Below are positions 1 through 11,335 of a stretch of DNA of 20,443 nt, piece after piece. The stretch is taken from the NCBI GenBank assembly GCA_017508315.1, contig JAFVZE010000079.1, positions 1-20,443 on the forward strand. The letters run 5' to 3'. The translations under genes were made by a program, and so were the position numbers. This DNA comes from Kiritimatiellia bacterium (GTDB taxonomy: Bacteria; Verrucomicrobiota; Kiritimatiellia; RFP12; UBA1067). Numbering within the stretch: position 1 is the first letter of the stretch; each line of letters starts with the position of its first letter. The notes under the pieces are model-generated. The model saw only the letters and a program-made list of their open reading frames with translations, ran no database searches and was not told the DNA's origin.

Positions 1-477
1 GGCATCGCTTCCAGTACGGCGATTGAAGTGCCGGAGATATATCCGAAATGGGACTCCGAGCCTGATAAAAGCATAAGTTACGCTACTCCGCGCAAGGACA
101 AGGGAACGGTGATTTCGGATGCTGAAGTGAAATCCGGAAATGCGTATGCCTTTTCGTCTGTTGGAGCCGCGAACGGAGCGACGGTCACTGTTGACGGCGA
201 GCCGATCGAGATCAACGGATTGCGCGTTGACGCTTCTCAAGGCTCCGGCAATATCGAGAATGTCATTTTGGCGGAAAACGGAACGGTGGAAATCGTGAAT
301 TTCGACGAGGGCAGGCGCGAGATTTCATTCCCCGTCAATGTCGCCGATCTTTCAGAAAGCGGCGTAAGCGCCTGGAAGGTGAACATCAACGGCAAGCCGA
401 GCAACTGGAAATGCACCGTCACTAAGGACGGCAGAATCCGCATTACGCCCGCCGGTATGTATCTCATCGTGCGGTAA
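1..477 (+). CDS. C-terminal part of a probable secreted or surface protein (5' end outside window)
   Basis: The frame is open from the first base of the window to TAA at 475-477, giving at least 158 residues, so the real start lies upstream. I do not recognise the family. The visible part is rich in Gly, Val, Asn, Thr and Ser in alternating polar and hydrophobic stretches, typical of beta-sandwich extracellular domains, and ends in a short hydrophobic tail (GMYLIVR). No membrane segment, catalytic motif or sorting signal is clear in this part. A GTG at 28 could be read as a start, but it has no good ribosome binding site and the frame continues upstream of it. A 6-bp GC-rich hairpin lies downstream (562-567 with 578-583) but has no T-tract, so I do not call a terminator. 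Function unknown; that it is coding is fairly sure. Confidence 0.7.
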   Translation, partial: GIASSTAIEVPEIYPKWDSEPDKSISYATPRKDKGTVISDAEVKSGNAYAFSSVGAANGATVTVDGEPIEINGLRVDASQGSGNIENVILAENGTVEIVNFDEGRREISFPVNVADLSESGVSAWKVNINGKPSNWKCTVTKDGRIRITPAGMYLIVR

Positions 478-651
478 GCTGCAGTCGGGATGTCGAGCAT
501 CAGATTGTGCAAGTGCGTTTCCCGCTCGTGAAGGACGAGCGCGTCCGCCATGAGGAGCGGTGCGCCGCCGTTGAAGTCGGCGCGAAAAGGGCGGTGTTCG
601 AAGTAAAGTGAATCTGACGTACGACTCCTCTATACTTTTCCCCCTCCGGTT

Positions 652-660
652 TGGTATAAT
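652..660 (+). promoter_or_regulatory. Extended -10 promoter for the nucleotidyltransferase-comF unit
   Basis: TGGTATAAT is a perfect extended -10 element (TGn plus TATAAT at 655-660). No good -35 hexamer lies 16-18 nt upstream. The expected transcription start is near 667, giving a leader of about 34 nt that contains GGAG at 690-693, 7 nt before the ATG at 701. The same 9-mer occurs at two other gene starts in this window. Confidence 0.7.
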
Positions 661-700
661 GGCCCGAATCGTATCGGTAATACAAAAACGGAGCATAAGA

Positions 701-1603
701 ATGAAACCTACACTGGTGGTTTTGGCGGCGGGCATGGGCTCGCGTTATGGCGGATTGAAACAAGTCGACCCCGTCGGTCCTTCGGGAGAAGCGATTCTCG
801 ATTATTCGGTTTTCGACGCCGTCCGCGGCGGATTCGGCAAGGTTGTTTTCATCATCCGCAAGGATTTCGAAGCGGAATTCAAGGAGAAGGTCGGCAGCAA
901 GTACGAAGGGTTGATACCCGTCGACTATTGCTTCCAGGATCTGAATGACCTGCCGGAACCCTACAAGGTGCCGGAGGGACGCGCAAAACCCTGGGGAACG
1001 GCCCATGCCACCCGTTCGGCGCGTTCGGTCGTGAATGAGCCGTTCGCGGTCATCAACGCCGACGACTTCTATGGCCGCGACGCGTTCGCGAAACTCGGTG
1101 CGTTTCTTTCGGCGGCGAAGCCGATGGAGTTCGCGATGGTCGGCTACAAGCTCGAACTTACGCTTTCGGAAAACGGTTCGGTCGCCCGCGGTGTCTGCGA
1201 TGTCGCCGAAGACGGTTCGCTCAAAGGCGTTACGGAAATGACCAAACTTGTGCGCGCCGGCGAAGTCGCCGAAAACCGCGAGGATGAGATCAATCCCGTC
1301 AAGGTGCCGCTCGATGCGCGCGTTTCGATGAACCTCTGGGGCTTCACGCCGGAGCTTTTCGCCGAACTTGAGCGCCGTTTCCCGCTGTGGCTCGCCGAGA
1401 ACGGCGCGAAGGAGAAGAGCGAGTGGTACATTCCGTTCGTCGTGGATGAGCTTATCCGCGAAGGCAAGGCGTCCTGCAGGGTGCTTCCAACCGAGTCGAG
1501 CTGGTTCGGAGTCACCTATCGCGAAGACAAGCCTTTTGTGATGGCGGAAATCGGAAAACTCGTTGAAGCCGGAGAGTATCCGGCGAACCTGCTCGCCAAG
1601 TGA
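701..1603 (+). CDS. Sugar-phosphate nucleotidyltransferase (NTP_transferase family)
   Basis: 300 residues. It probably transfers an NMP from a nucleoside triphosphate to a sugar phosphate or similar acceptor in the cytoplasm, making an activated precursor for polysaccharide or envelope synthesis. The N-terminal nucleotide-binding signature LAAGMGSRYGG spans residues 8-18, with Lys20 following in GLKQ. PWGTAHA at 97-103 and INADDFYG at 118-125 match the substrate loop and the metal-binding Asp of this Rossmann-like fold. The length fits a stand-alone catalytic domain without the left-handed beta-helix of GlmU-type enzymes. I start at ATG 701 because GGAG lies 7 nt upstream; an upstream in-frame start at 608 would precede the promoter. 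The acceptor sugar cannot be told: it resembles unassigned nucleotidyltransferases more than classic GalU or RfbA. It overlaps the next gene by 4 nt. Confidence 0.85.
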   Translation: MKPTLVVLAAGMGSRYGGLKQVDPVGPSGEAILDYSVFDAVRGGFGKVVFIIRKDFEAEFKEKVGSKYEGLIPVDYCFQDLNDLPEPYKVPEGRAKPWGTAHATRSARSVVNEPFAVINADDFYGRDAFAKLGAFLSAAKPMEFAMVGYKLELTLSENGSVARGVCDVAEDGSLKGVTEMTKLVRAGEVAENREDEINPVKVPLDARVSMNLWGFTPELFAELERRFPLWLAENGAKEKSEWYIPFVVDELIREGKASCRVLPTESSWFGVTYREDKPFVMAEIGKLVEAGEYPANLLAK

Positions 1604-2304
1604 TCCGGCGTCTGCTGGATATGGTATGGCCCCGCGACTGCGAGGTCTGCTCGCGCCCGGCGGATCGCCCCGGGCGCCATGTTTGTTCCGACTGCCTTGA
1701 ACGTCTGCCTTTCATTCCGGTCGACGGCTGCTGCCGCCGGTGCGGTTGCGACGTCCACCGGCTCGACGGCGAATTTCTCTGTGAAGAGTGCCGGACCCGC
1801 GGCCGCGGATTCGACCGCGCCGCTTCGGCGCTGCGCTACGAAGGCGATGCGGAGAAGATGCTCAAAAATTTCAAATTCCGCCGGCATTTGTGGCTGAGGG
1901 ATGATTTCGCCGATTGGCTGGAGGCTTGCGCGCGGGCGCGGTTCAAAACGGATGAGATTGATCTGCTGCTTCCCGTGCCGCTGAAGTTTTTCCGTCGCAT
2001 CGACCGGGGATACAACCAGTGCGATTATCTCGCCGAGGCGCTTTCGCGGCGTCTCGGTCGGCCTTTTTCAAAGAGTGTTCTCAAAAGGGTCGGTTCGCCG
2101 GCGCGTCAGAGCGAACTGCCGGAAAAAGAGCGCTTTGACAACGTGAGGGGCACCTTTGCGGTGGGCAAGACTGATGTTCTCGCCGGGAAAACCGTACTGG
2201 TGGTCGACGATGTGATGACCACCGGCGCAACGCTTTCGGAATGCGCGAAAACCCTGAAAGCGGCCGGCTGCGCCAAAGTCTGGTGCATTTCGCTGTTGCG
2301 GTGA
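1600..2304 (+). CDS. comF: ComF family phosphoribosyltransferase-like protein
   Basis: 234 residues. An N-terminal zinc-finger-like region has paired cysteines C14/C17, C29/C32, C44-C45/C48/C50 and C61/C64. The C-terminal half is a type I phosphoribosyltransferase fold with the PRPP loop VVDDVMTTGAT at 201-211. In competent bacteria ComF/GntX proteins act in the cytoplasm during DNA uptake and processing; in most other lineages the role is unproven. The start is GTG at 1600, whose last two bases are part of the preceding TGA (GTGA overlap), which points to translational coupling. An in-frame ATG at 1621 is the alternative, but it would leave a gap and has no better ribosome site. No other competence gene is in the window, so a competence role is only family inference. 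Confidence 0.88.
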   Translation: MIRRLLDMVWPRDCEVCSRPADRPGRHVCSDCLERLPFIPVDGCCRRCGCDVHRLDGEFLCEECRTRGRGFDRAASALRYEGDAEKMLKNFKFRRHLWLRDDFADWLEACARARFKTDEIDLLLPVPLKFFRRIDRGYNQCDYLAEALSRRLGRPFSKSVLKRVGSPARQSELPEKERFDNVRGTFAVGKTDVLAGKTVLVVDDVMTTGATLSECAKTLKAAGCAKVWCISLLR

Positions 2305-2372
2305 CCGACGTTGACATTCACGCCTTTCGAGATCGAACCGTGCTTGAAAATGCGATAAAACCGTCAGGTGTG

Positions 2373-2401
2373 TTGAAATCTGGGCTGGGATGGTGTATAC
2401 T
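2373..2401 (+). promoter_or_regulatory. Sigma70-type promoter upstream of argF
   Basis: TTGAAA (2373-2378), a 17-nt spacer and TATACT (2396-2401) match the housekeeping consensus 5/6 and 5/6. The expected start is near 2408, giving a leader of about 55 nt. This promoter probably drives the whole run from argF to the YgjP-like gene. The 158-nt gap 2305-2462 otherwise holds only the leader hairpin and the ribosome site GAGGAA at 2447-2452. I see no intrinsic terminator for the comF unit before it. Confidence 0.75.
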
Positions 2402-2424
2402 GTTCGACTTCAATATTTCAAATC

Positions 2425-2438
2425 TGCCTTGAAAGGCA
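2425..2438 (+). repeat. Small inverted repeat in the argF leader
   Basis: TGCCTTGAAAGGCA is a perfect inverted repeat (6-nt arms, 2-nt centre), or a 5-bp hairpin with a TGAA loop in RNA. It lies about 17 nt after the predicted transcription start and 9 nt before GAGG of the ribosome site. It could be an operator or a leader hairpin; nothing shows which. It does not match the ArgR box consensus. Confidence 0.4.
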
Positions 2439-2462
2439 ACACTACCGAGGAATGACCAAAAA

Positions 2463-3467
2463 ATGTTGAATTGGATGGACAGCCTGCGCGGGCGTTCGCT
2501 TATGCGCCTTGCGTCTTTCACCGATGAGGAGATGCTCGATCTCATCGATCTCGCCGCTCAGCTCAAAGAGCGCCGCCGCTGCGGTGTGCGCGGCAATCTG
2601 CTGGAACGGAAGAATATCGCGCTCATTTTCGAGAAATCCTCCACCCGCACACGCAACAGCTCGGTTATCGCCGTGCGCGACGAGGGCGGCGGCGCGGAGT
2701 ATCTGACGCGTCCCGACATCCACTTCGGAAAGAAAGAGTCCGTCAAGGATACCGCGCGCGTTCTCGGGCGCATCTACGACGGCATCCTCTTCCGCGGATT
2801 TTCGCAGAAGACCTGCGAAGAACTCGCCGAATATTCGGGTGTGCCGGTCTGGAACGGCCTTACCGACGCCTACCACCCGACGCAGATTCTCGCCGACCTC
2901 CTGACGGTCAAGGAGACTTTCGGCTCGCTCAGGGACTGCACGGTCGCGTATGTCGGCGACGGTCGCAACAATGTCGCCAATTCGCTGATGATGGGCTGCG
3001 CGAAGGCGGGGGTGCGCTACGTCTGCTGCACTCCGAAAGAACTTTGGCCGGACGAGGCGGTATTGGCCGAGGCCGAAGCGGTCGCCGGGAAGAACGGCGT
3101 CGACATCCGCGTTTTCGACGATCCCCGGAAGGGCGTGAAGGGCGCCAACGTCCTCTACACCGACGTCTGGGTCTCGATGGGCGAGGAGGCGAAGACCGCC
3201 GAGCGCATCAGGATGCTCCGTCCATATCAGGTCAATATGGATCTCATGCGCGCTACCGGCAACATAGGCGGCAAACTTATGTTTCTCCACTGTCTGCCGG
3301 CGTTCCATGACTTCAATACCGAAGTCACCAAGGATACCGGTGCTTTGGAGGTGACCGACGAAGTCTTCGAGTCGAAATATTCCAAGGTTTTCGACGAATC
3401 CGAAAACCGCATGCACACGATCAAGGCGCTGTTCGTTTCGGCGCTCTGCGATCGCGCCGAGATATGA
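2463..3467 (+). CDS. argF: Ornithine carbamoyltransferase
   Basis: 334 residues. Forms citrulline and phosphate from carbamoyl phosphate and ornithine (arginine synthesis), or runs in reverse in the arginine deiminase pathway; cytoplasmic. Carbamoyl phosphate motif STRTR is at 60-64. The ornithine and fold motifs follow in the usual order: KESVKDTARVLGR, YHPTQ, VWVSMGE, and HCLPAFHD with Cys277. Alignment by eye to E. coli ArgF is close along the whole length, including the ending ENRMHTIKA. One oddity: after STRTR the usual [CT]SFEVA reads NSSVIA. GAGGAA at 2447-2452 supports the ATG at 2463. First gene of a tight run; it overlaps the next CDS by 4 nt (ATGA). No other arginine gene is nearby, so the anabolic name is a choice over arcB. 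Confidence 0.92.
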   Translation: MLNWMDSLRGRSLMRLASFTDEEMLDLIDLAAQLKERRRCGVRGNLLERKNIALIFEKSSTRTRNSSVIAVRDEGGGAEYLTRPDIHFGKKESVKDTARVLGRIYDGILFRGFSQKTCEELAEYSGVPVWNGLTDAYHPTQILADLLTVKETFGSLRDCTVAYVGDGRNNVANSLMMGCAKAGVRYVCCTPKELWPDEAVLAEAEAVAGKNGVDIRVFDDPRKGVKGANVLYTDVWVSMGEEAKTAERIRMLRPYQVNMDLMRATGNIGGKLMFLHCLPAFHDFNTEVTKDTGALEVTDEVFESKYSKVFDESENRMHTIKALFVSALCDRAEI

Positions 3468-5353
3468 GGGATTTCCCGGACTGGGCCGGTTTCACGCCGG
3501 AAAAAGCCGCGGCGGAGCTGCCGCGGCTTCTCGCCGAAGCGGAGGCGAAGGTTTCGGCGATAGAAGCGTCCGATCCCCGCCGGTACGAGGATTTCATGTG
3601 GGCGCTCGACGACGCGACCGACGAGCTGTGGCATTGCTGGGGTGCGATCTCGCACATGCTTTCGGTGATGAACAGCGACGCCTGGCGCAAAGTTCAGGAT
3701 GATTTTCAGGGAAAGGTCGTGGCGTTCTCGCTTCGTGTCGGACAGTCGAAGCGGCTTTACGAAATCGCCGATTCGCTCATCAGGCGCGGCGAGGGGCTCG
3801 ATGCGGTGCGGCGGCGGATCCTCGAAAAGACCGTGCAGAGCGCCCGTCATGCCGGTGTCGCGCTCGAAGGAGCGGCGAAGGAGCGCTTCAACGCGATTCA
3901 GGCGGCGCTGGCGCGTCTTTCCGCGGATTTCCGCAATGCCGTCATCGACGCCACAACTCCGGAGATCGCCGATGCGGCGTATCTCGAATCGATGAAGCAC
4001 GAGCGCGACCGCTCCCGCCGCGAGGAACTGTACCGCAGGCGTCAGACGAGAGCGCCGGAAAACGCTTCCCGCATCGATGAGATTCTTTCGCTGCGCCGGG
4101 AGATGGCCGGACTGCTCGGCTACGGCAGCTACGCCGAACTTTCGGTGGATTCCAAGTGCGCGCCCGGCGTCGGCGCGGTCATGGACATGATCGACCGTCT
4201 GGACGCGGCGACGAGGGCGGCGGAAGCGCGGGAGCGCGCGGAACTTGAAGAGACCGCGGCCGATACGCTCGGCTCGGGCGTTACGGTCGAGCCGTGGGAC
4301 GTCGCTTTCTGCGCCGAGCGTCTGCGCGAGCGCAGGTACGCCTACAGCGAAGAGGAACTCAAGCGGCACTTTGAATTTGAAAAGGTCCTTGCCGGGCTTT
4401 TCAGGATGGCGAAGTTCCTTTTCGGCGTCGAGATCGCGGAATTGAAGGGCGCCGACAAGCCGCCGGTGTGGCACGACGACGTGCGCTTTTTCGCCGTCAG
4501 CGAGGGCGGGAAGGAGATCGCGCATTTCTATCTCGACGCGTTCGTCCGCAGCGCACTCAAAAGCGGCGGGGCGTGGATGAACGAGTTCCGCAACCGTTCG
4601 TGCCGCGACGGAGTTCTTCGCCGGACGCCTCTGGCTACGGTGGTGCTCAATCTCGCCGAACCGGAAAACGGCGTTTCGCTCATGCCGATGCGCGAGGTTG
4701 AGACGCTTTTCCACGAATTCGGCCACGCTTTGCAGCAGATGCTGACGCGCGTCGACGAGGAAGACGCCGCCGGCGTGAATCTCGTCGAGTGGGACGCCGT
4801 GGAAGTGGCGAGTCAGTTTATGGAGAACTGGTGTCTCGACCCGCGCACGGGCATCGAAGTGCCGGCGGATCTGAAGGCGAAGGTGGAGGCGGCCAGGAAT
4901 TTCCGCGCGGCGAGCGCGTGCCGCAGGCAGCTCGCTTTCGCTTCGCTCGACATGGAACTGCATTCGACTTTCGATCCCGCCGGAGGCGCGACGCCGAACG
5001 ATGTCAAGAACGCCGCGTTCGGACGCTTCGGAATTCCGGTCTTGCCCGAAGACGGTTTTCTCAACGCCTTCAGCCACATTTTCGCCGGCGGCTACGCCGC
5101 GGGCTATTACGGCTACAAGTGGGCGGAGGTCATGTCGGACGACTGCTACGGCGCTTTCGTGGAAGCGGGGCTCGCCGACGACCGTCTGACGGTTGAACTG
5201 GGCGGAAAGTACCGCGATACGATTCTCGCTCTCGGCGGCGGCGTTTCGGCGCTGGAGGCGTTCCGGCGTTTCCGCGGACGCGAGGCGCGGATCGACGCGC
5301 ATCTGAGGCGGCAGGGGCTTGACGGGAAGGCTTCGGAGGCGGCGGATGGCTGA
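3464..5353 (+). CDS. M3 family oligopeptidase (oligopeptidase A / Dcp-like zinc metallopeptidase)
   Basis: 629 residues. A cytoplasmic zinc endopeptidase that trims short peptides, including peptides left by ATP-dependent proteases and perhaps cleaved signal peptides. The zinc motif HEFGH is at 417-421. The third ligand is Glu447 in DAVEVASQFMENW, matching the neurolysin/OpdA pattern of a Glu about 25 residues after the second His. The substrate-binding tyrosine stretch GGYAAGYYGYKWAEV lies near the C-terminus. The N-terminal two thirds is the alpha-helical cap expected for the family, and the length is slightly shorter than E. coli OpdA (about 680). There is no signal peptide. The ATG overlaps the argF stop as ATGA, so it is probably translationally coupled. 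It could equally be named PepF-like or Dcp-like; the M3 assignment is firm. Confidence 0.9.
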   Translation: MRDFPDWAGFTPEKAAAELPRLLAEAEAKVSAIEASDPRRYEDFMWALDDATDELWHCWGAISHMLSVMNSDAWRKVQDDFQGKVVAFSLRVGQSKRLYEIADSLIRRGEGLDAVRRRILEKTVQSARHAGVALEGAAKERFNAIQAALARLSADFRNAVIDATTPEIADAAYLESMKHERDRSRREELYRRRQTRAPENASRIDEILSLRREMAGLLGYGSYAELSVDSKCAPGVGAVMDMIDRLDAATRAAEARERAELEETAADTLGSGVTVEPWDVAFCAERLRERRYAYSEEELKRHFEFEKVLAGLFRMAKFLFGVEIAELKGADKPPVWHDDVRFFAVSEGGKEIAHFYLDAFVRSALKSGGAWMNEFRNRSCRDGVLRRTPLATVVLNLAEPENGVSLMPMREVETLFHEFGHALQQMLTRVDEEDAAGVNLVEWDAVEVASQFMENWCLDPRTGIEVPADLKAKVEAARNFRAASACRRQLAFASLDMELHSTFDPAGGATPNDVKNAAFGRFGIPVLPEDGFLNAFSHIFAGGYAAGYYGYKWAEVMSDDCYGAFVEAGLADDRLTVELGGKYRDTILALGGGVSALEAFRRFRGREARIDAHLRRQGLDGKASEAADG

Positions 5354-8300
5354 TTTCGTCCATCTTCACCTGCACACCACCTATTCACTCCTTGACGGGC
5401 AGTGCCAGATAAAGCCGCTCGTCGCCAAGGCGAAAGAGCTCGGAATGTCCGCGCTCGCCGTCACCGACCACGGCAACCTTTTCGCGCTAAAGGCGTTCTA
5501 CGACGAATGCCGCAAACAGCAGATAAAACCGATTCTCGGCTGCGAGGTGTACGTCACATCGACTGGCGACTACAGGACGCGGGACAAGACCGAGCGCCGT
5601 CACCATCTCTGCCTGCACGCCAAAAACCTCACCGGCTACCGCAATCTCGTAAAGCTCGTTTCCGAGGCGCACATCAACGGCTTCTACCACAACGCCCGTA
5701 TCGACCGCACGCTTCTCGAGAAGCATCACGAGGGACTGCACTGTTCGTCGGCGTGCATCGCCGGAGAAGTTGCCGCCGCCATCGACAACGGACGGATGGA
5801 CGAGGCCGAGCGCATCGCCGCGTGGTACAAGGAGCTTTTCGGCGACGACTATTCGCTCGAGGTAATGCTCCATCCCAGCGGCAAGGGCGAGGGCGCCGAG
5901 ACGATTCCCGGCAAGGAGCCGCTGCCGCCCAGGCGATCGCCGATTTCCGCGACCTCTACGCGCGGCAGCAGCGCGTCGTCGAGGGGATGCTCGAGCTTTC
6001 CGAAAAACTTTCCGTCCGCGTCATCGCCACCAACGACGTCCACTTTCTGAACCGCGAGGACGACGATTCGCACGATGTTCTCCTGGCGCTTTCCACCGGC
6101 AAGAAGATGTCGGACCAGGGGCGCATGATCTATTCGGGGCAGGAATGGTTCAAGAGCGAAGAGGAGATGCTCTCGCTCTTTCCCGGACATCCGGAATTTC
6201 TCGCGGCGACCGCGGAAGTCGCCGCCATGGTGGAGGAATACGAACTCAATTCGCCGCCGATCATGCCGAAGTTTCCGATTCCGGAGTCGTTCGGAACCGA
6301 GGAGGAATACGAAAGACGCTTCGACGAGGACGCGCTCAGGGCCGAGTTCAGGAATTTCGATCGTCTCGGGGGCCGCGAAAAGGTTCTGCGCATCAAGTTC
6401 GAGGCCGACTATCTCGAGCACATAACCCGCGCAGGCGCGAAGAAGCGCTGGGGCGAGCCGTTGGACGCGGAGACCGAGGAGCGCGTCGCCTTCGAACTCG
6501 ACACCATCAAGCAGATGGGTTTTCCGGGGTACTTCCTCATCGTCAACGACTACATTTCCGCGGCGAGGTCGATGGGCGTGTGGGTCGGTCCCGGGCGCGG
6601 CAGCGCGGCGGGCGCGGCGGTCGCCTACGCGCTGGGGATCACCAACGTCGATCCGCTAAAGTACGATCTCCTGTTCGAACGCTTCCTGAACCCCGACCGC
6701 ATCTCGATGCCCGATATCGACGTCGACTTCGACGATGCGGGCCGCGGCAAAGTGCTTGAATACGTGACCGGAAAATACGGTCAGGACCATGTCGCGCACA
6801 TCGTCACCTTCGGGCAGATGGCGGCGAAGAGCGTCATCAAAGACGTCGGGCGGGTCATGGACTATCCGCTTTCCGACACCAACAAGCTCGCCGGATTCGT
6901 GCCGGAAGTGCCGAAGATCACTTTCAAAAAGGCCGTGGACCAGTCGCCGGACCTGAAGGCGGCTTTCGAGTCCGAGGATCCGACGGTGCATCTCCTGATG
7001 CAGCGCGCGGCGCGGCTCGAGGGCGGCATGCGCCAGCCTGGCGTCCACGCCTGCGGCGTCATCATCTCGCGCGATCCTCTCATCGAGACGCTGCCGGTCA
7101 TGCCCACCGACGGCGAGTCGCTCCTCACCACCCAGTACGACGGACACTTCGTCGAGCCGGTGGGGCTTTTGAAGATGGACTTCCTGGGGCTCAAGACGCT
7201 GACGGTCGAAAAGGAGTGCGTCGAGCTTCTCGGGGCGGACAATCCGCGCGTCCCGGAAAAACTGCGCGACGAGAAGGGATTTCTCGATCCGGACAAGATC
7301 CCCGACGACGACAGGCAGACGTACGAGCTTTTCGGGCGCGGCGAGACGACGGGCCTCTTCCAGTTCGAATCCGACGGCATGAAGAAGTGGCTCATGGCGC
7401 TGCAGCCGGAAAAACTCACCGATCTCGTCGCCATGAACGCGCTCTATCGCCCCGGGCCGATGGACTACATCCCCACGTTCGTCCGGCGCAAGCAGGGCGA
7501 GGAGGAGATAACCTACGACCATCCGCTCATGGAGAAGTATCTCAAGGACACGTACGGCGTGTGCGTGTACCAGGAACAGGTGATGCTTCTTTCGCGCCTG
7601 ATGGGCGGCTTCACCCGCGGCGACTCCGACGTCCTCAGAAAGGCGATGGGCAAGAAGATGCTCGACGTGATGGAGAAGCTGAAGGTCAAGTTCATCGACG
7701 GCTGTCTCAAGAACCCCGAGTTCCGCATCGGCAAATGGCAGGACGAGAAGACGGCGCGCGAACTCATCGACAAAATCTGGGACGACTGGCGCGCGTTCGC
7801 GTCCTACGCGTTCAACAAGTCCCACGCCGTATGCTATGCGTGGGTCGCCTACCAGACCGGCTTTCTCAAGGCCCATTATCCGGCGGAATTCATGTGCGCC
7901 CAGATTTCCTCGGAAATCGGGAATTTCGACAAGCTCCCCGGCTTCGTCGCCGAGGCGCAGGAAATGGGACTGGAGCTGAAACTGCCCGACGTGAACGAAT
8001 CTGGCTCGCGCTTCGTTCCGACTTCCGACTTCAAGGGCATACGCTATGGCCTTTCCGGCATCAAGGGCGTGGGCGCCGCCGGCGACGCGATCGCCGAAGA
8101 GCGCGCGAAGAACGGACCGTACAAGGGATTTCTCGATTTCTGCATCCGTCTTGCCGGAACCGCCGCCTGCAACAAGCGCGTTCTCGAAAATCTGACGCGG
8201 ACCGGGGCGTTCTCGTCGTTCGAAACGAACCGGGCGAAACTCTACAACAACATCGAATACGCGCTCAAGAAGGCGCAGCAGCGCGCGAAGGAGAAGGCGA

Positions 8301-9220
8301 GCGCGCAGGCGAGCTTCTTCGATCTGATGAGCGGCGGCGAAGAGAAGATATCCGACGACGAGCTCATGCCTTCGCCGCCGTTCTCGCCGGCCGAGGACCT
8401 GAAGAACGAGCGCGATTTCCTCGGAGTCTACATTTCCGGGCATCCGCTCCAGAGCTGCCGGCGCGTCATCTCCGAAGTCGCCACGTTCCGCGCCGCGACG
8501 ATCGCCGATCCCGGGGCGGTGGACGAGCTTCTCAAGCCGCTGCCGGTCGACAAGTGGAAAAAGAAGTCGAATCCGTATCTGAAGGACGATCGCGGACTGA
8601 AGCATCTCGACGTCAGGATGGTCGGGATCCTTTCGTCGTGCACGGTGAAGATTCCCAAACCGCGTCCCGACGGCAGTGTAGGGCAGAAGTGGGCCATTCT
8701 GCAGCTTGACGACGGCGATGTGGTCGACGCGTTCTGCTTCGCGAAATCATGGGAGAAGTTCTCGTCGGTGGAAACGGCGGTGGACCGGCTGGTGCTTCTT
8801 TCGGGTGAAGTTTCGCGGCGCGTCAATTACGAGAAGGACGACAAGATCGAAAAGCGCGGTCCTCAGCTCGGCGACTACAATTTCACGGTCCGCGAGGCGT
8901 ATCCGCTCGCCGACGCGCTGCCGCTTCTGTGCGAGGCGCTGCGGGTGCGGCTGCGGCACGACGATCCCGGAATCGACGGCAAACTTTCTCGGCTGCGTTC
9001 GGCGATAGGCGGCAATCCCGGAACGCTGCCGGTCGTGATAGAGCTCCACTATCCGGACGGCGGGATCGCCGAGGTGAATCTCGGAGACGCTTTCCGCGTG
9101 AATGTGGATGTGGCGTTTCTCTCGGAACTTTCAAAGATAGTGCCCCAGAGCGACACGTCCTTCGCGCCGGACGGCAGGATATATCTTGCGCCGCGCGAAC
9201 GCAAGCCGTGGGAGTCGTGA
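5346..9220 (+). CDS. dnaE: DNA polymerase III subunit alpha, interrupted by an apparent one-base frameshift
   Basis: Replicative polymerase, about 1291 residues once one missing base is restored. The N-terminal PHP domain starts at ATG 5346 with HLHLH (residues 6-10), then TDHGN and GCEVYV. It reads in one frame to about 5918-5930, after which homology continues one frame back (QAIADFRDLYARQ onward) to TGA at 9218-9220. The polymerase domain has PDIDVDFD, with catalytic Asp about residues 459 and 461, and the third Asp in LKMDFLGLKT, about residue 612. QASFFDL at 8306-8326 fits a beta-clamp-binding motif, followed by an OB-fold and C-terminal region. As sequenced, translation would stop at 6050 after a 234-residue PHP fragment. 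The start overlaps the M3 gene by 8 nt. DnaE is normally essential, so a sequencing or assembly error is the simplest explanation. Confidence 0.9.
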
Positions 9221-9241
9221 AAACTGACAAGGCAGGTGTTT

Positions 9242-11311
<2,070 letters not shown>

Positions 11312-11335
11312 TTTTGAACCGCACGGCGGATACGG

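Noticed and set aside
562..583. GC-rich 6-bp hairpin as terminator of the first gene
   Set aside because: It has no T-tract on the plus strand, lies 85 nt past the stop, and falls inside the coding-like stretch.
3227..5302. 691-residue minus-strand open frame opposite the M3 peptidase
   Set aside because: It is antisense and in codon register with a clear M3 gene; the His/Arg/Val-rich composition is typical of shadows in GC-rich coding DNA.
5402..5930. Upstream part of the long frame that carries the dnaE 3' portion
   Set aside because: Before about 5918-5930 this frame gives an Arg-rich shadow; the PHP domain is in the other frame.
5919..5934. Programmed -1 frameshift signal in dnaE
   Set aside because: CCG CCC AGG does not fit a slippery heptamer, and no strong downstream stem or upstream Shine-Dalgarno-like stimulator is evident; a simple indel is more likely.
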